From an uncultured bacterium (lineage in GTDB: Bacteria; Bacillota; Clostridia; Lachnospirales; Lachnospiraceae): DNA of 64,000 bases. The position numbers and the translations under genes are program-made. This document shows, in pieces, positions 7,981 through 17,447 of this stretch. How positions within the stretch are numbered: position 1 is the first letter of the stretch; the number at the start of each line of letters is the position of its first letter. The stretch is from positions 1 to 64,000 of the forward strand of contig CAMTMP010000005.1 in NCBI GenBank assembly GCA_947073545.1. Reading direction: 5' to 3'. A model generated the notes under the pieces. That model made no database searches, was not told where the DNA came from, and worked only from the letters and a program-made list of their open reading frames with translations.

Positions 7981-10497
7981 ATGATAAAAAAAGCACCTAC
8001 AACAACTTTTGATACAGAGCTTTTTAAGAGAAGCGTCCTTTATAATGTAAAAACCCTTTACAGAAAGACGCTGGAGGAGGCCTCTGATCAGCAGATCTTT
8101 CAGGCGGTATCCTACGCGGTTAAGGACGCTATCGTGGATCAGTGGTTAAAGTCCCAGAAGGAATATGACAGGCAGGATCCGAAGATGGTTTACTATCTGT
8201 CCATGGAGTTTTTGATGGGACGCGCTCTCGGAAACAATATGATCAATCTGCAGGCATATAAAGTGTTTTCTCATGCGCTTGAGGAGCTTGGCATCGACAT
8301 CAATGTGGTGGAGGACCAGGAGCCTGATCCGGCGCTGGGTAACGGCGGTCTGGGACGTCTGGCAGCATGCTTCTTGGATTCTCTGGCAACGCTCGGTTAC
8401 GCGGCATACGGCTGCGGCATCAGATACCGCTACGGCATGTTTAAGCAGGAGATCCGCGACGGCTACCAGGTGGAAGTGCCTGACAATTGGCTCAAAGACG
8501 GCAATCCGTTCGAGCTGCGCCGTCCAGAGTACGCCAAAGAAGTGCGCTTTGGCGGTTATGTAAATGTGTATGTGGACGAAAACGGCAGGAACAATTTCAG
8601 GCAGGAGGGTTATCAGGCGGTAACGGCGATTCCCTACGACCTGCCTATCGTGGGTTACGGCAACGGCATCGTTAACACCCTGCGCATTTGGGATGCGGAG
8701 CCGGTGAACTGTTTTCAGCTTGACTCCTTCGACAAGGGCGATTATCAGAAGGCGGTGGAGCAGGAGAATCTGGCGAGAAATATCGTGGAGGTTCTTTACC
8801 CCAATGATAATCATTACGCGGGCAAGGAGCTTCGCTTAAAACAGCAGTACTTCTTCATTTCGGCATCCGTGCAGGAGGCTGTGGCAAAATATTTGAGAAA
8901 ACACGACGATATCAGGAAGTTTCATGAGAAGGTGACTTTCCAGCTAAATGATACACATCCTACCGTTGCCATAGCGGAACTGATGCGTATCCTCATGGAC
9001 GAGCATTATCTGACATGGGACGAGGCGTGGGAGGTGACGACCAAGACCTGTGCCTACACGAACCACACGATTATGTCCGAGGCGCTGGAGAAATGGCCCA
9101 TCGAGCTTTTCTCAAGACTGCTTCCCAGGGTATATCAGATCGTGGAGGAGATCAACCGCCGGTTCATTGAGAGAATCGGGCAGAAGTATCCCGGTGATCA
9201 TGAGAAAGTCAGAAAGATGGCGATCATTTATGACGGTCAGGTCAAGATGGCGCATTTAGCGATTGCGGCCGGCTATTCCGTGAACGGTGTGGCGAGGCTG
9301 CATACGGAAATCCTGAAGCACCAGGAGTTGAAGGATTTCTATGAGATGATGCCCGAGAAGTTCAACAATAAGACAAACGGTATCACCCAGAGACGGTTCC
9401 TGCTTCACGCGAATCCCCTTTTGGCGGATTGGGTAACCGATCATGTAGGCAGCGACTGGATCACGGATCTGCCAAAGATCAATAAGCTTAAAATTTATGC
9501 CGATGACGAGAAGGCGCAGCAAGAGTTTATGAACATCAAGTATCAGAACAAGGTGCGTTTGGCCGAGTACATTTTGGAGCACAACGGTATCGAGGTTGAC
9601 CCCCGCTCCATCTTTGACGTACAGGTGAAGCGTCTGCATGAGTACAAGCGTCAGCTTTTGAACATCCTGCACGTGATGTATCTGTACAATGAATTGAAAG
9701 AACACCCGGATATGAACTTCTATCCCAGAACGTTCATTTTCGGCGCGAAGGCGGCGGCAGGTTACAAGAACGCAAAGTTGACGATTAAGCTGATCAATTC
9801 CGTGGCGGATGTTGTGAACAACGACCCGGCGATTAACGGAAAGATTAAAGTGGTATTTATCGAGAATTACCGTGTGTCCAATGCGGAGATTATCTTCGCG
9901 GCGGCGGATGTGTCCGAGCAGATTTCCACAGCCAGCAAGGAGGCTTCCGGCACAGGTAACATGAAATTCATGTTAAACGGCGCGCTGACCATCGGTACCA
10001 TGGACGGTGCGAACGTGGAGATTGTGGAAGAAGTGGGCGAGGATAACGCGTTTATCTTCGGTCTGACCTCGGATGAGGTTATCCGCTACGAAAATTACGG
10101 CGGCTATCATCCCACGGATATTTTTAACAACGATCCCGACGTGAGAAAGGTGCTGATGCAGCTTATTAACGGCACATACGCACCCGGCGATCCGGATATG
10201 TTCCGCTCCCTTTACAATTCTCTGTTAAATACGCAGAGCACCTCGAAGGCGGACACCTACTTTATTCTGAAAGACTTCAAGGCTTACGCGGAGGCACAGA
10301 GAAAAGTAGAGGCTGCATACCGGAATGAGAAGGGCTGGGCGAGAAGCGCGATCTTAAACGTGGCATGTTCCGGCAAGTTCACTTCCGACAGAACCATTCA
10401 GGAGTATGTGGATGAGATCTGGAAGCTGGATAAGGTTGTGATCCCGAAGGAGCCTGTGGCGACGACGACTTCTCCGGTAAAAAGAATTTTGAAATAA
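7981..10497 (+). CDS. glgP: Glycogen (alpha-glucan) phosphorylase
   Basis: An 838-residue enzyme of GT35 that releases glucose 1-phosphate from stored glycogen using pyridoxal phosphate. Visible family motifs are YLSMEFLMGR, ALGNGGLGRLAACFLDSLATL, the glycogen-site region FQLNDTHP, QVKRLHEYKRQLLN, and the PLP lysine in SGTGNMKFMLNGALTIGTMDGANVEI-type sequence (Lys about 662). The start at 7981 follows GAGGAGAGAA; the frame upstream of it (from 7882) covers the promoter. It stands alone, with its own promoter and terminator, and no glg biosynthesis genes are next to it. Length is normal for the family. Confidence 0.96.
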   Translation: MIKKAPTTTFDTELFKRSVLYNVKTLYRKTLEEASDQQIFQAVSYAVKDAIVDQWLKSQKEYDRQDPKMVYYLSMEFLMGRALGNNMINLQAYKVFSHALEELGIDINVVEDQEPDPALGNGGLGRLAACFLDSLATLGYAAYGCGIRYRYGMFKQEIRDGYQVEVPDNWLKDGNPFELRRPEYAKEVRFGGYVNVYVDENGRNNFRQEGYQAVTAIPYDLPIVGYGNGIVNTLRIWDAEPVNCFQLDSFDKGDYQKAVEQENLARNIVEVLYPNDNHYAGKELRLKQQYFFISASVQEAVAKYLRKHDDIRKFHEKVTFQLNDTHPTVAIAELMRILMDEHYLTWDEAWEVTTKTCAYTNHTIMSEALEKWPIELFSRLLPRVYQIVEEINRRFIERIGQKYPGDHEKVRKMAIIYDGQVKMAHLAIAAGYSVNGVARLHTEILKHQELKDFYEMMPEKFNNKTNGITQRRFLLHANPLLADWVTDHVGSDWITDLPKINKLKIYADDEKAQQEFMNIKYQNKVRLAEYILEHNGIEVDPRSIFDVQVKRLHEYKRQLLNILHVMYLYNELKEHPDMNFYPRTFIFGAKAAAGYKNAKLTIKLINSVADVVNNDPAINGKIKVVFIENYRVSNAEIIFAAADVSEQISTASKEASGTGNMKFMLNGALTIGTMDGANVEIVEEVGEDNAFIFGLTSDEVIRYENYGGYHPTDIFNNDPDVRKVLMQLINGTYAPGDPDMFRSLYNSLLNTQSTSKADTYFILKDFKAYAEAQRKVEAAYRNEKGWARSAILNVACSGKFTSDRTIQEYVDEIWKLDKVVIPKEPVATTTSPVKRILK

Positions 10498-10509
10498 ACA
10501 AAAAATACG

Positions 10510-10542
10510 AGGCCTTCTCCCGACAAGGAGAAGGTCTTTTTG
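10510..10542 (+). terminator. Intrinsic terminator after glgP
   Basis: GGCCTTCTCC, short loop, GGAGAAGGTC and a TTTTT run lie just after the glgP stop. Confidence 0.85.
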
Positions 10543-10643
10543 CGCGTATAAGCAGAGTCAGAAAGCGTCACAGACATCGCTCGATTTTACGGTGGCAATG
10601 TGCTATGATAAAAAGGACGGATGGCGGAGAGGAGCGGTTATTT

Positions 10644-13600
10644 ATGGACAAAAAGCTGGCGTTTCAGATACTTGGGCTTTCTGAGACGAAGGAAGAAGAG
10701 CAGATCAGACGAAGCTACCTTACACTCTTAAAAAATACGAATCCGGAGGATGACCCGGAGGGATTCAAGCGCCTGCGGGAGGCCTATGAGGAGGCGCTCC
10801 GCTTTGCGGGGCAGCAGGACGAGGAAGAGGAGGAAGAGCCGCAGGGAGAGGTCGGGCTGTGGATGAAGCGTGTGCGGGAAATTTACCGGAACATTTTGCT
10901 GCGCAGGGAAGTGGAGAATTGGGAGCAGATTTTTGATGATCCGGTCTGCGCCGGACTGGATACTTTTTTGGAGGCGAGAGGACAGCTTCTCGGCTTTCTG
11001 TCCGGCCACGCTCTTTTGCCGCAGACGGTTTGGCGGCTGCTTGACCGGGTGTTTCATGTGATGGAGGATTTTGATGCGCTGAAGGAGGAGTTCCATGTGA
11101 ATTTCTTGAAGCACATTGAATACCATGTGCATACGGAGGACTTTCTCGACTACAGTCTGTTTGAGGCGCATGACGGTTATCTGCCGGAGAGCGACGAGGA
11201 TGCGGATGATTATATCAGAGAGTATTTCCAGATCAAAAACCAGTTGGAGAACGATGAGACGGAAGGCGTTATGCAGAGCCTCTTAGATATGAAACGGCAT
11301 GAGATATACCATCCCTACGAGGAGGTAGAACGTTTGCGTCTGTATATTCGCAAAAATGAGTGTGAAAAAGGACGGGAACGGGCGGAGAAGCTGTTGGAAC
11401 GGTATCCGGAGGACAACTATGTGCGTGTCTGGACGGGAAAAATCTTTTATGATACGGGAGACGAGGACAAGGGGCTTGCGTTGTGGGAGGCGGTGCTTGC
11501 CGAGGAGCCGGATTATTATATGGCCAAGTATTTTGCCATGCACTGTCTGGCTGACCGGAAAAACTGGTATCGAGCCGGCAAATATGTCGATGCGCTGATT
11601 AAGGTGTACCGACGCGACGAAGAGCTTTTGGAGCGGCAGAAGGAGATCGACAACGAGCTTGTCCCCGCACTGCGCAAGGCGCTTGATCAAGGAGAGGCAT
11701 ATGAGGATCTTTCAGGGAAGGAGCTGCGGTCATTTTTGGGGTGGCGACTGTTTGATTTGGAGCGGTATGAGGACATTCTGACGCTGCTTTCGGAGGATGG
11801 CGAACTGGCGGGGGAAGAGGACGGCCTTGAACTGAAGGCGTGGAGCCTTTACCGAATGGATCGTTATGAGGAAGCGATTCCCGTTTATCGGGCGCATTTG
11901 AAGTGTGTGGAGGAAAACGGGGACGACGGGAAAAAGAAGGCTTCAAAGGCGGCACAGAGCCATCGGCTTCTGGGCGTATGCTATTTCTGTACGGGTCAGC
12001 CGGACGAGGGAGAGCGGGAGACGAAGACATCCATTGAGATGGAGGCTGACGAAAGAACCCGTATCGACTGTAAATATTATCTGGCGGACAGGTATCTTTC
12101 CCTGAAGGAATATGAGAAAGCAACGGAAGTATGCGATGACGTTCTGGAGACAGACGACGGATTTTATCCCGCTTATCTCGTCAGACAGGAAGCGTGCTAC
12201 CACATGAGAAAAGCGCAGCAGGTGGTGGATGATTATTATCGCGCCATAGAACTGTATGCGGGTTTTGACAAGCCTTATCTCTACGCGGCGATGATTTTTT
12301 ATGATTATGACCAGTATAAAGATGCCCTTGGCGTGATAGAGAGAGCCAGAGAAAATGAAGTGGAGTTTTCCAAAAAGCTGCGTTTTCAGGAAGCGAAGAT
12401 ATTGCGTATGCTCTCGGAAGACGAGGAGAGCCGCAGGCGTCCTTTGGAAATATTGAATGAACTGCTCAAGGAGACGAAAGGAGAGCCGGAGAAAGAGACC
12501 GATGACAGGGATGTTCTTGACCGGGCGGAACTGCTTTTTGAGAAGGGGCTTTTATTTGAGAGAGAAGAGAAACTTGACACGGCCATAGAGCTTGTTCAGG
12601 GCGCCATTATGTTAGACCCGGAGGAGCCATACTATGTGCTTGTGCTGGGCAATCTCCTGCGGGATGCGGAGCAGTTTGACAAGGCGCTTGTGCAGTATAA
12701 GAGACTGGAGGAAGTTTATCACCACACGGAGTACTATTTCGGTATAGGGGTCTGCTATCAGATGGCGGAAGAGTGGCGGCAGGCGGCTGCTTACTTTACA
12801 AAGGCGTTAGAGCAGGACGAGACTTACCGGGATGTAAACTTAAGGCTTTACCGGTGTTATGAAAAGCTGTACGATTCGGAATATAAGCGGGCAGACTATG
12901 ACAAGGCAATGCATTATATCAACAGACAAATGGAAAGCACCCAAAACCGGGGTTACCGTCTCTGGGATCGTGGCAACCTGTATGAGGACGCGATGGAGAC
13001 AGTGCTTGCCGTGGCGGATTATGAGGCCGCTCTTGCGGCGGAAACCGTTCCGGAGGAGGAGAACTATATTCTCTGGGAGAATATCGCGATTGCCTACGCG
13101 AATGACATGCAGTATGAAAAGGGTTACGAGGCCTATAAACGCGCGGTGGAGGCGATGGGAGCAAGAGACAGGGCCGTTCACGGTTACCGGGGGATGGCGG
13201 AGTGTCTTCAGAAGATGGGAAATTATGAGAAAGCCATTGTCTGCTGCAGAGAGGGGCTGGCGGTTTTTCCGGCAGACAGCGGCTTGTGGGATACTCTGAC
13301 AACCTGTTATTCAAAGTTGAATCGTTTGGATCAGGTTTTGCAGATACAGGAAGAGAGGCGCAGGGAGCAGGGGGATAACGAGGATTATTACAGCAGCGTA
13401 GCCGATACATTGATTCGGATGGGAAAGACCGGAGAAGGGCTGGCTGTTTATGATGACGCGAAGCGGTCTTATTTCAAGCGGGCAGCGGACAGGCAGGAGC
13501 TTGCGAAGCTGTACGAGGAGTGGGCAGGCACTTTGGCGGACGTGGCCGAATATGAGAAGGCGGCAAAAAAGTATCAGGAAGCGGCAACTCTTTACGAGAA

Positions 13601-14102
13601 CAGCCGGGAAAAATTTAAAATGGAATGGCGTGTGGCGAAAAGCTATTATATGGCCGGACGGCGAGAAGAGGCGGCGCGCTGGGCGAAGAAAGCGCTGAAA
13701 CACCTTGCGGAATGTAACATAAAGGAGGAGGATTATCTGGCTTATGCCAAGTATGCACCCGTGCAGAGCGGCTGGCTTGCCTGGTGTTATCTGGCGCTTG
13801 GTGAGAAGGAAAAGGCGAAGGTCCTTTTCGAGAGGATGGAGCAGATCAGACCATGCGCCTCCTGTGCGTACAAAAAATGTTTTGAGTCTTCCCTCTGGCT
13901 CGGCTGCTATTATTATACGGAAGGGGCATTTGAGAAGGCGGAGGTATTGTTAGTGGAGGCATCCGCAAGATACGGGGAAGGTCTGACAGAAGCGAAGCAT
14001 TTGTTAGAGAAAATACGTAACGGGGAAAAGGCTGAGGGAGGCGCACAGAAGCAGGGCTTTTTGACGAAGATGTTTCACAGAAAGGAAAAACCTGTGAAAT
14101 AG
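10644..14102 (+). CDS. J-like domain plus long TPR-repeat protein
   Basis: A 1152-residue, strongly acidic protein. Residues 1-50 fold like a J domain (FQILGLSETKEEEQIRRSYL, then FKRLREAYEEALRF), but the HPD tripeptide that stimulates Hsp70 is replaced by NPE. The rest is repeated helical units typical of tetratricopeptides, for example ALVQYKRLEEVYHHTEYYFG, KAIVCCREGLAVFPADSGLW and AAKKYQEAATLYENSREKF, likely a scaffold for client binding. No signal peptide or membrane segment is visible, so it is probably cytoplasmic. The Hsp70 gene follows 44 bases later in the same direction, so the two likely work as a pair. The start at 10644 has AGGAG 9 bases upstream; an extended -10 (TGCTATGAT) lies near 10597. 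Confidence 0.8.
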   Translation: MDKKLAFQILGLSETKEEEQIRRSYLTLLKNTNPEDDPEGFKRLREAYEEALRFAGQQDEEEEEEPQGEVGLWMKRVREIYRNILLRREVENWEQIFDDPVCAGLDTFLEARGQLLGFLSGHALLPQTVWRLLDRVFHVMEDFDALKEEFHVNFLKHIEYHVHTEDFLDYSLFEAHDGYLPESDEDADDYIREYFQIKNQLENDETEGVMQSLLDMKRHEIYHPYEEVERLRLYIRKNECEKGRERAEKLLERYPEDNYVRVWTGKIFYDTGDEDKGLALWEAVLAEEPDYYMAKYFAMHCLADRKNWYRAGKYVDALIKVYRRDEELLERQKEIDNELVPALRKALDQGEAYEDLSGKELRSFLGWRLFDLERYEDILTLLSEDGELAGEEDGLELKAWSLYRMDRYEEAIPVYRAHLKCVEENGDDGKKKASKAAQSHRLLGVCYFCTGQPDEGERETKTSIEMEADERTRIDCKYYLADRYLSLKEYEKATEVCDDVLETDDGFYPAYLVRQEACYHMRKAQQVVDDYYRAIELYAGFDKPYLYAAMIFYDYDQYKDALGVIERARENEVEFSKKLRFQEAKILRMLSEDEESRRRPLEILNELLKETKGEPEKETDDRDVLDRAELLFEKGLLFEREEKLDTAIELVQGAIMLDPEEPYYVLVLGNLLRDAEQFDKALVQYKRLEEVYHHTEYYFGIGVCYQMAEEWRQAAAYFTKALEQDETYRDVNLRLYRCYEKLYDSEYKRADYDKAMHYINRQMESTQNRGYRLWDRGNLYEDAMETVLAVADYEAALAAETVPEEENYILWENIAIAYANDMQYEKGYEAYKRAVEAMGARDRAVHGYRGMAECLQKMGNYEKAIVCCREGLAVFPADSGLWDTLTTCYSKLNRLDQVLQIQEERRREQGDNEDYYSSVADTLIRMGKTGEGLAVYDDAKRSYFKRAADRQELAKLYEEWAGTLADVAEYEKAAKKYQEAATLYENSREKFKMEWRVAKSYYMAGRREEAARWAKKALKHLAECNIKEEDYLAYAKYAPVQSGWLAWCYLALGEKEKAKVLFERMEQIRPCASCAYKKCFESSLWLGCYYYTEGAFEKAEVLLVEASARYGEGLTEAKHLLEKIRNGEKAEGGAQKQGFLTKMFHRKEKPVK

Positions 14103-14146
14103 GGAGTAGAACGGAAAACAGAAAGAACGAAGGGATTTGAGCAAAA

Positions 14147-15835
14147 ATGATTATTGGAATCGACTTGGGAACAACAAATAGTCTGGCGGCGTATTTCACG
14201 GAGGATGGACCGCAGATCATACCGAACCGCCTTGGAAAGAGGCTGACGCCCTCCGTGGTGAGCATGGATGAGGAAGAACAGATTTATGTGGGAGATCTGG
14301 CGGTGGAGAGAAGGCTTCTCTATCCGGACAGTGCGGCGTCCGTATTCAAGAGAGATATGGGCAGCGGCAGAAAATTCAGCCTTCTGCATAAGACCTTTTC
14401 GGCGGAGGAACTTTCTTCTTTTGTCCTTCGCGCGCTTAAGGAGGATGCGGAAGCATATCTGGGTGAGCCTGTTACGGAGGCGGTGATCAGTGTGCCTGCC
14501 TATTTTAACGACGAGAGACGGCGTGCCACCAGAAGAGCCGGGGAACTTGCGGGACTTAAGGTGGAGCGGATTATCAGCGAGCCGACGGCGGCAGCCATCG
14601 CATATGGCTTATACCAGAGTCAGGGTCATATGCGGTTTCTGGTGTTTGATCTGGGAGGCGGTACCTTTGATGTTTCCGTGCTGGAGCGCATTGACAGTAT
14701 TTTGGAAGTGCGCGCCGTAGCGGGAGATAATTTCCTTGGCGGCGAGGATTTTACGAATGTGCTGGAGGAGATGTTTTTCGAAAAATTTCCGCAGTTTGAC
14801 CGCCTTTCGCTTGACGCAAAGACCCTGCGCCATATTCACAAACAGGCGGATAAATGTAAGATTGGCTTCTCGGAGGGGAAGACTTCTATTATGGAGTGCA
14901 AGATCGGTGAGGAGGTGTTTTCCTTTACGGTAGAGCTTTCTGCCTACGAAAATGTATGTGAGGAACTGCTCGAGAAGATCCGGCAGCCCGTGCGGCGCAG
15001 TCTCTCCGACGCGCATATCCGGCTTTCCGATATTGACAAGGTGGTGTTGGTGGGCGGGGCAACTAAGAGTCCGGTGATCCGTCGGTTTGTGAGCAGACTG
15101 TTCCGGGTAATTCCGGATACCAATATCAATCCTGACGAGGCGGTGGCTCTGGGCGCGGCGATTCAAGGCGCTATGAAGGAGCGGAAAGAGGCAATCAAAG
15201 AGGTGATCCTCACGGACGTCTGCCCCTTCACGCTCGGCACGGAAGTGGTCAGAGAGTGGGAGAAGGGCTATTTTGAGAACGGCGTGTTTTGTCCGATTAT
15301 CGAGAGAAATACGATTATTCCGGCAAGCCGCACGGAGCGGCTCTATACGGTGCGGGATGACCAGACGAAGATACGGGTTAATGTGCTGCAGGGGGAGAGC
15401 CGCTTCGCGAAGAATAATCTGTCTCTGGGAGAGCTGAATATAGAGGTGCCGTCCGCCCCTGCGGGGGAGGAGGCAGTGGACGTAACATACACCTATGACA
15501 TCAATTCCATTCTGGAAGTGGAAGTAAAGGTGGTGTCCACCGGAAAGCGGGAGAAACAGGTTTTCGGCGGGAGAAACGCAGACATGACGAAGGAGGAGAT
15601 TGCTGCGCGGTTTGAGACGCTTTCCTACTTAAAAATTCATCCGAGGGACAGGGAGGAGAACAAGTATCTGCTCACGCTGGGGGAGCGGATGTATGAGGAG
15701 AGCCTGGGAGACAAAAGATATCTCATATCTCAGGAGCTTCACAAGTACGAGCAGGCGTTGAATACGTATGATCCGGGGACGATCGAGCGGGCGAAAGAGG
15801 CGTTCCGGGAGTTTTTGAAGGAGTTGGAAGACTAG
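14147..15835 (+). CDS. hscC: Hsp70-family chaperone, HscC-like
   Basis: A 562-residue Hsp70, shorter than DnaK (about 640) and close to HscC (about 556). Nucleotide-binding motifs are present: [10 protein letters not shown] (3-12), [41 protein letters not shown] and [15 protein letters not shown], followed by a beta substrate-binding domain starting near [10 protein letters not shown] and a short helical lid. The DnaK C-terminal tail is absent. Its partner is probably the J-like TPR protein just upstream rather than DnaJ/GrpE, which are not here. The HscC name is by length and context; client proteins are unknown. Its TAG stop is the first base triplet touching hairpin element copy 2. Confidence 0.85.
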   Translation: MIIGIDLGTTNSLAAYFTEDGPQIIPNRLGKRLTPSVVSMDEEEQIYVGDLAVERRLLYPDSAASVFKRDMGSGRKFSLLHKTFSAEELSSFVLRALKEDAEAYLGEPVTEAVISVPAYFNDERRRATRRAGELAGLKVERIISEPTAAAIAYGLYQSQGHMRFLVFDLGGGTFDVSVLERIDSILEVRAVAGDNFLGGEDFTNVLEEMFFEKFPQFDRLSLDAKTLRHIHKQADKCKIGFSEGKTSIMECKIGEEVFSFTVELSAYENVCEELLEKIRQPVRRSLSDAHIRLSDIDKVVLVGGATKSPVIRRFVSRLFRVIPDTNINPDEAVALGAAIQGAMKERKEAIKEVILTDVCPFTLGTEVVREWEKGYFENGVFCPIIERNTIIPASRTERLYTVRDDQTKIRVNVLQGESRFAKNNLSLGELNIEVPSAPAGEEAVDVTYTYDINSILEVEVKVVSTGKREKQVFGGRNADMTKEEIAARFETLSYLKIHPRDREENKYLLTLGERMYEESLGDKRYLISQELHKYEQALNTYDPGTIERAKEAFREFLKELED

Positions 15836-15960
15836 CGTGAGAAGAACTTTTAAAGCTCAGCAGCAGAGGCTGCTTCGCTAAGAAATTCTAAGTCTCACGC
15901 AGGAGAATGCCTGAAATACGGCATTCTCCGTAGCGATTTGAGATTCCGCGATGCGGAATC
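15835..15960 (+). repeat. Two-hairpin intergenic element, copy 2 (with third hairpin)
   Basis: The outer stem is GCGTGAGA (from 15835) with TCTCACGC (15893-15900); inside are AAGAACTT/AAATTCT and an AGCAGC/GCTGCT subhairpin. Hairpin 2 is GGAGAATGCC (15902-15911) with GGCATTCTCC (15920-15929). A third hairpin GATTCCGC/GCGGAATC (15942-15960) follows and runs straight into ATGGAGGG, the hflX ribosome site. The element starts on the last base of the Hsp70 stop codon. There is no T-run, so it is not an ordinary terminator. Confidence 0.8.
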
Positions 15961-15974
15961 ATGGAGGGATGTTC

Positions 15975-17333
15975 ATGGAACGGGTGCTTTTGGTGGGCGT
16001 AAACTTAAATGACGGGGAAGATTATCTGACCTCGCTGGAGGAGCTTGGGGCGTTAGCCGAGGCCTGCGATATGGAAGTGGCGGGTGTGACGTCACAGACA
16101 CTTGAGACAGTGCACAAGGCTTTCTATATCGGCACGGGTAAGGTGGATGAGGTAAAAGGGCTGGCCCGGGATTTGGGAGCAGATGTCATCATTTTTGACA
16201 ATTCCCTCTCCCCCATGCAGATGCGAAACCTACAGGAGCGGCTGGAGAAGCCGATTCTGGACAGAAGCGCGCTGATTCTGGATATTTTCGCGAGAAGGGC
16301 CAGATCAAGAGAGGCGAAACTGCAGGTGGAAGTGGCGAGACTGCAATATATGCTGCCAAGACTTGTGGGGCTCCACGCGGCACTCTCAAGGCAGGGCGGC
16401 GCCAGCGGTTCCATGAGCAGCAGGGGCGCCGGGGAGACGAAGCTGGAGCTGGACAGACGTGTGTTGGAAAAGAGGCTTTCGGAGCTTAGGCGGGAATTGA
16501 AGGAAGTGGGCAACGAGCGGGAGACACAGAGAAAACGACGTGTGAAGTCGGGACTTCCGAGAGTGGCGCTGGTGGGTTATACCAACGCGGGAAAGTCTAC
16601 GCTCTTAAATGCCATGCTTGATCTTTATGGTGCGGACGAGAGAGAGGTGCAGGAGGAGAAGCGCGTCTTTGAGAAGGACATGCTCTTTGCCACGCTGGAT
16701 ACGACGGTGCGAAAGATTGCGCCGCCGGATCATCACGCCTTCCTGCTGTCGGATACGGTCGGCTTTATCCACAAGCTGCCGCACAATCTGGTGGAGGCGT
16801 TTCAGTCCACGCTGGAGGAGGCGAAGGAGGCGGATCTGCTCATACAAGTGGTGGATTACAGCGACGAACATTATAAGGAGCAGATTGCCGTCACCAATCA
16901 GACCTTAAAGAAACTGCAGGCGGACGGCGTCCCCATGCTCTATATCTATAATAAGTCGGATCTGGTTTCCCCGGACGCGCTGCCGGGGCTTTCCGGGGTG
17001 GCGGCGGAAGAACTGGCCGCACATCTGCCGGTGGTGCCGAAGGCGAATGCGGGAGACGGATTCACTTTGGGGGACAGCTCTGGCGATTCGATTTACCTGT
17101 CCGCCAAAAAGCGGATCGGGATGGAGGAGCTGGTCTGCCTGATCGAGGAGAAGCTTTCCGGCGGATACAAGGAGTGTACGCTGCTGATTCCCTACACGGA
17201 CGGCAGGGCGGTTTCTTACCTCAACGAGAACGCGGTGGTTTTTGAGACGTCGTATGCGGAGGATGGCGTGCGGATGCGGGTGAACTGTAAGAAAGAGGAT
17301 TACGGGTATTATATAAAGTATATGGAAGGGTGA
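15975..17333 (+). CDS. hflX: Ribosome-associated GTPase HflX
   Basis: A 452-residue GTPase of the Obg-HflX group that binds the large ribosomal subunit and splits stalled ribosomes. The N-terminal HflX domain (GTGKVDEV, DNSLSPMQMRNLQ, the SRGAGETKLELDRR glycine-rich linker) precedes the G domain: G1 GYTNAGKSTLLN near residue 200, G3 DTVGFIHKLPHNLVEAF, G4 NKSD. The start at 15975 has GGAGGG 6 bases upstream; an ATG at 15969 is too close to it. It sits directly after the third hairpin of element copy 2, which could affect its translation. Confidence 0.95.
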   Translation: MERVLLVGVNLNDGEDYLTSLEELGALAEACDMEVAGVTSQTLETVHKAFYIGTGKVDEVKGLARDLGADVIIFDNSLSPMQMRNLQERLEKPILDRSALILDIFARRARSREAKLQVEVARLQYMLPRLVGLHAALSRQGGASGSMSSRGAGETKLELDRRVLEKRLSELRRELKEVGNERETQRKRRVKSGLPRVALVGYTNAGKSTLLNAMLDLYGADEREVQEEKRVFEKDMLFATLDTTVRKIAPPDHHAFLLSDTVGFIHKLPHNLVEAFQSTLEEAKEADLLIQVVDYSDEHYKEQIAVTNQTLKKLQADGVPMLYIYNKSDLVSPDALPGLSGVAAEELAAHLPVVPKANAGDGFTLGDSSGDSIYLSAKKRIGMEELVCLIEEKLSGGYKECTLLIPYTDGRAVSYLNENAVVFETSYAEDGVRMRVNCKKEDYGYYIKYMEG

Positions 17334-17359
17334 TTTAAAAACGGTTATTGGGAAGTGTG

Positions 17360-17388
17360 TTGCACCTGCGGCGCATATCCTTTATAAT
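17360..17388 (+). promoter_or_regulatory. Strong sigma-A promoter of the aconitase-family gene
   Basis: TTGCAC (17360-17365), exact 17-bp spacer, TATAAT (17383-17388). Expected transcription start is near 17395. Confidence 0.75.
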
Positions 17389-17447
17389 AATTTTGGTAGT
17401 TATAAATGGAGAAATACGGAAAGAATCACACAGACATGGAGGAGCGT

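Noticed and set aside
8146-8814. Long antisense open frames such as 222 codons within glgP
   Set aside because: They are shadows of strongly coded genes with high third-position GC on the sense strand and have no motifs or ribosome sites.
15902-15929. Second hairpin of the repeat element as an intrinsic terminator
   Set aside because: None of the copies is followed by a T-run, and several lie inside operons (larB-larC, binding protein-ATPase).
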